From Ignavibacteriota bacterium (lineage in GTDB: Bacteria; Bacteroidota; Ignavibacteria; Ignavibacteriales; Melioribacteraceae): 64,000 nt of DNA. The notes under the pieces were generated by a model. That model was not told the origin of the DNA. It saw only the letters and a program-made list of their open reading frames with translations, and searched no databases. The stretch spans positions 1,758,001-1,822,000 of the forward strand of contig JADJGF010000001.1 in the NCBI GenBank assembly GCA_016708125.1, written 5' to 3'. Position numbers and translations under genes: made by a program. Shown here one piece after another: positions 62,591-64,000 of this stretch. Every line of letters begins with the position of its first letter. Position 1 is the stretch's first letter.

Positions 62591-62627
62591 TTTCAAAATA
62601 ATACATAGTTTTCGTATTATTTTGAAA
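62591..62627. repeat. Perfect 14-bp hairpin before the MBOAT gene
   Basis: TTTCAAAATAATAC and its exact complement around a 9-base loop. It lies 105 bases after the alpha/alpha-barrel gene and 106 bases before the MBOAT ATG. No T-run follows, so a 3' stabiliser, attenuator or protein-binding site is as likely as a terminator. Confidence 0.5.
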
Positions 62628-62733
62628 CGGCATAAATATTGCCAACATTAATACTTATTAAATATTATTGATTAAACACTTTTCTGTGACTTAGTTGGCG
62701 AAGCTATATAAAAACATACAAACAAAATAAATT

Positions 62734-64000
62734 ATGCTATTTAATTCAATACAATTTCTGATATTTTTTCCATTAGTAGTAATGCTGTATTTTATGATAC
62801 CACATAAATACAGATGGATATTATTATTATCGGCGAGTTATTATTTCTACATGTGCTGGAAACCGGAGTATGCAATACTTTTAGTAATTTCCACAATAAT
62901 AGATTATTATGCCGGTATAATGATGGAGAAATCAGAGACAAAGAAAAAGAGACGGAAATTCTTAATACTAAGTTTGCTTTCCAATTTAGGTTTATTATTT
63001 ACATTTAAGTACTACAATTTTTTTAGCACATCCTTTGTTGATGTTCTCAATTATTATAACATTTTTTTAGATTCCCCAACATTTAAGCTTCTTTTGCCTG
63101 TTGGTATTTCGTTTTATACTTTTCAGACGATGAGCTATTCAATAGATGTTTATAGAGGAGAAATAAAAGCACAACATCACTTTGGATATTTTGCTTTGTA
63201 TGTAACATTTTTTCCGCAGTTAGTTGCCGGACCAATAGAAAGATCAACCAACTTAATGCCTCAGTTTTTTGAAAAACATGACTTCGATACAAAAAGAGCG
63301 AGTGACGGCTTAAAATTAATGATGTGGGGATTTTTTAAGAAAGTTGTAATTGCAGATAGACTGGCTATACTTGTAAATCAGGTTTACAATAATGCGGAAA
63401 GTTATGAAGGATTTCCACTTTTATTGGCAACATACTTTTTTGCATTTCAGATATACTGCGATTTTTCGGGGTATACGGATATTGCAATAGGCGCAGCGCA
63501 GGTAATGGGTTTTAAGCTGATGGATAATTTTAACAGACCATACTTTTCTAAAAGTATATCAGAATTTTGGAAAAGATGGCACATATCATTATCAACATGG
63601 TTTAGGGATTATGTTTACATTCCGTTAGGCGGCAATAGAGCAAGCAAATGGAAATGGTACTTTAATTTATTCTTCACATTTTTGATCAGCGGATTATGGC
63701 ACGGAGCAAACTGGACGTTTGTAATATGGGGAGCAATACATGGGTTTTATTTGATATTTGCCACATGGACAAAAGATATTGTAAACAAAATTTATAAGTT
63801 TTTAAGATTAGAAAAAGGTACACGATTAAGAAAATATGTTGATGTTGCAATAACATTTCATTTGGTATTATTTGCATGGGTATTTTTTAGAGCAAATTCA
63901 TTTAACGATGCAATTTACATTCTTTCTAATATTTTTCCACTTAACATAAAAGATTTTGTATCTCTGTTAAATTCAACGGGTGCCGTTGAAAATGCTCTTG
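62734..64000 (+). CDS. MBOAT family O-acyltransferase, AlgI-like, 3' end cut by window
   Basis: The frame is open from ATG 62734 (MLFNSIQFLIFFPLVVMLYF) to the window edge, 422 codons. Typical MBOAT/AlgI features: FYMCWKPEYAILLVISTIIDYYAG, FPQLVAGPIERSTNL, FWKRWHISLSTWFRDYVYIPLGG and the catalytic-histidine motif SGLWHGANWTF. AlgI-like proteins move acetyl groups across the inner membrane for O-acetylation of alginate or other exopolysaccharides, usually with an AlgJ/AlgX/SGNH partner, which should lie just beyond the edge. Only the last residues are missing. Confidence 0.95.
   Translation, partial: MLFNSIQFLIFFPLVVMLYFMIPHKYRWILLLSASYYFYMCWKPEYAILLVISTIIDYYAGIMMEKSETKKKRRKFLILSLLSNLGLLFTFKYYNFFSTSFVDVLNYYNIFLDSPTFKLLLPVGISFYTFQTMSYSIDVYRGEIKAQHHFGYFALYVTFFPQLVAGPIERSTNLMPQFFEKHDFDTKRASDGLKLMMWGFFKKVVIADRLAILVNQVYNNAESYEGFPLLLATYFFAFQIYCDFSGYTDIAIGAAQVMGFKLMDNFNRPYFSKSISEFWKRWHISLSTWFRDYVYIPLGGNRASKWKWYFNLFFTFLISGLWHGANWTFVIWGAIHGFYLIFATWTKDIVNKIYKFLRLEKGTRLRKYVDVAITFHLVLFAWVFFRANSFNDAIYILSNIFPLNIKDFVSLLNSTGAVENAL

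Overview
The window comes from an AT-rich (my impression is roughly 30% GC, not computed) member of the Bacteroidota/Ignavibacteriota group, most likely Ignavibacteria. The main reason is a set of secreted proteins ending in a C-terminal sorting domain with the NYPNPFNP(S/T)T signature, followed by a short beta-sandwich and a terminal KKM(V/N/F/I)LxK. This form of type IX secretion (T9SS) signal is typical of Ignavibacteria and relatives. Many ATGA stop/start overlaps, weak Shine-Dalgarno sites and occasional GTG/TTG starts also fit. No rRNA, CRISPR array, integrase or transposase is visible.

Left part (1-30,500) is chromosomal housekeeping and transport. It holds a truncated DUF1080 lipoprotein, a GNAT enzyme, an MFS exporter, an NSS sodium symporter with a 35-residue MetS-like small subunit that is easy to miss, a DUF389 membrane protein, a YfiT-like DinB protein, a 2H phosphoesterase, MFS and DedA proteins, and an F420-reductase-like gene divergent from an HxlR regulator. 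A minus-strand run follows: alpha/beta hydrolase, degenerate GIY-YIG protein, DUF4440 lipoprotein, beta carbonic anhydrase, CAT-like acetyltransferase, RsmE and DUF1697. After it come a ClC channel, DUF819, an M23 peptidase with a free-standing ThrRS editing domain, an M24 peptidase, a GATase, TauE/SafE, a methyltransferase, Sua5, HisN-like, a serine hydrolase, EamA, enolase and tRNA-Arg(CCT). A small GIY-YIG nuclease gene is bracketed by two identical 45-bp palindromic repeats.

Right part (30,500-64,000) is an exopolysaccharide/cell-surface region. A minus-strand block carries a Wzc-like tyrosine autokinase, an SLBB export protein, a polyprenyl-phosphate sugar transferase, an SxtJ-like protein with a NodU/TobZ-type carbamoyltransferase, a GT39-type membrane glycosyltransferase and two GT2 enzymes. 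A B12-radical SAM protein, a further GT2, a Wzx-type flippase, an alpha/alpha-barrel protein and an AlgI-like MBOAT O-acyltransferase (cut by the right edge) lie on the plus strand. Interleaved are large secreted proteins: a discoidin protein, two paralogous YCF48-type propellers, a PQQ-propeller/PKD protein, a polysaccharide-deacetylase-like protein with four BACON-like repeats, and a beta-helix protein with dockerin-like calcium repeats. The simplest reading is a locus that makes, exports, decorates (carbamoyl and O-acyl groups) and organises or trims a surface polysaccharide.

The most unusual signals are sequence-level. A 21-bp palindromic element is inserted in frame in one sorting domain. 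The PQQ/PKD gene is split by a one-base frameshift, and the flippase has an in-frame stop followed by 45 codons of plausible missing C-terminus. Other signals are a 573-bp in-frame duplication in the BACON region, a near-identical 104-bp segment shared by the sorting domains of two otherwise unrelated genes, and CRP/FNR-like palindromes in two divergent intergenic regions of the polysaccharide locus.
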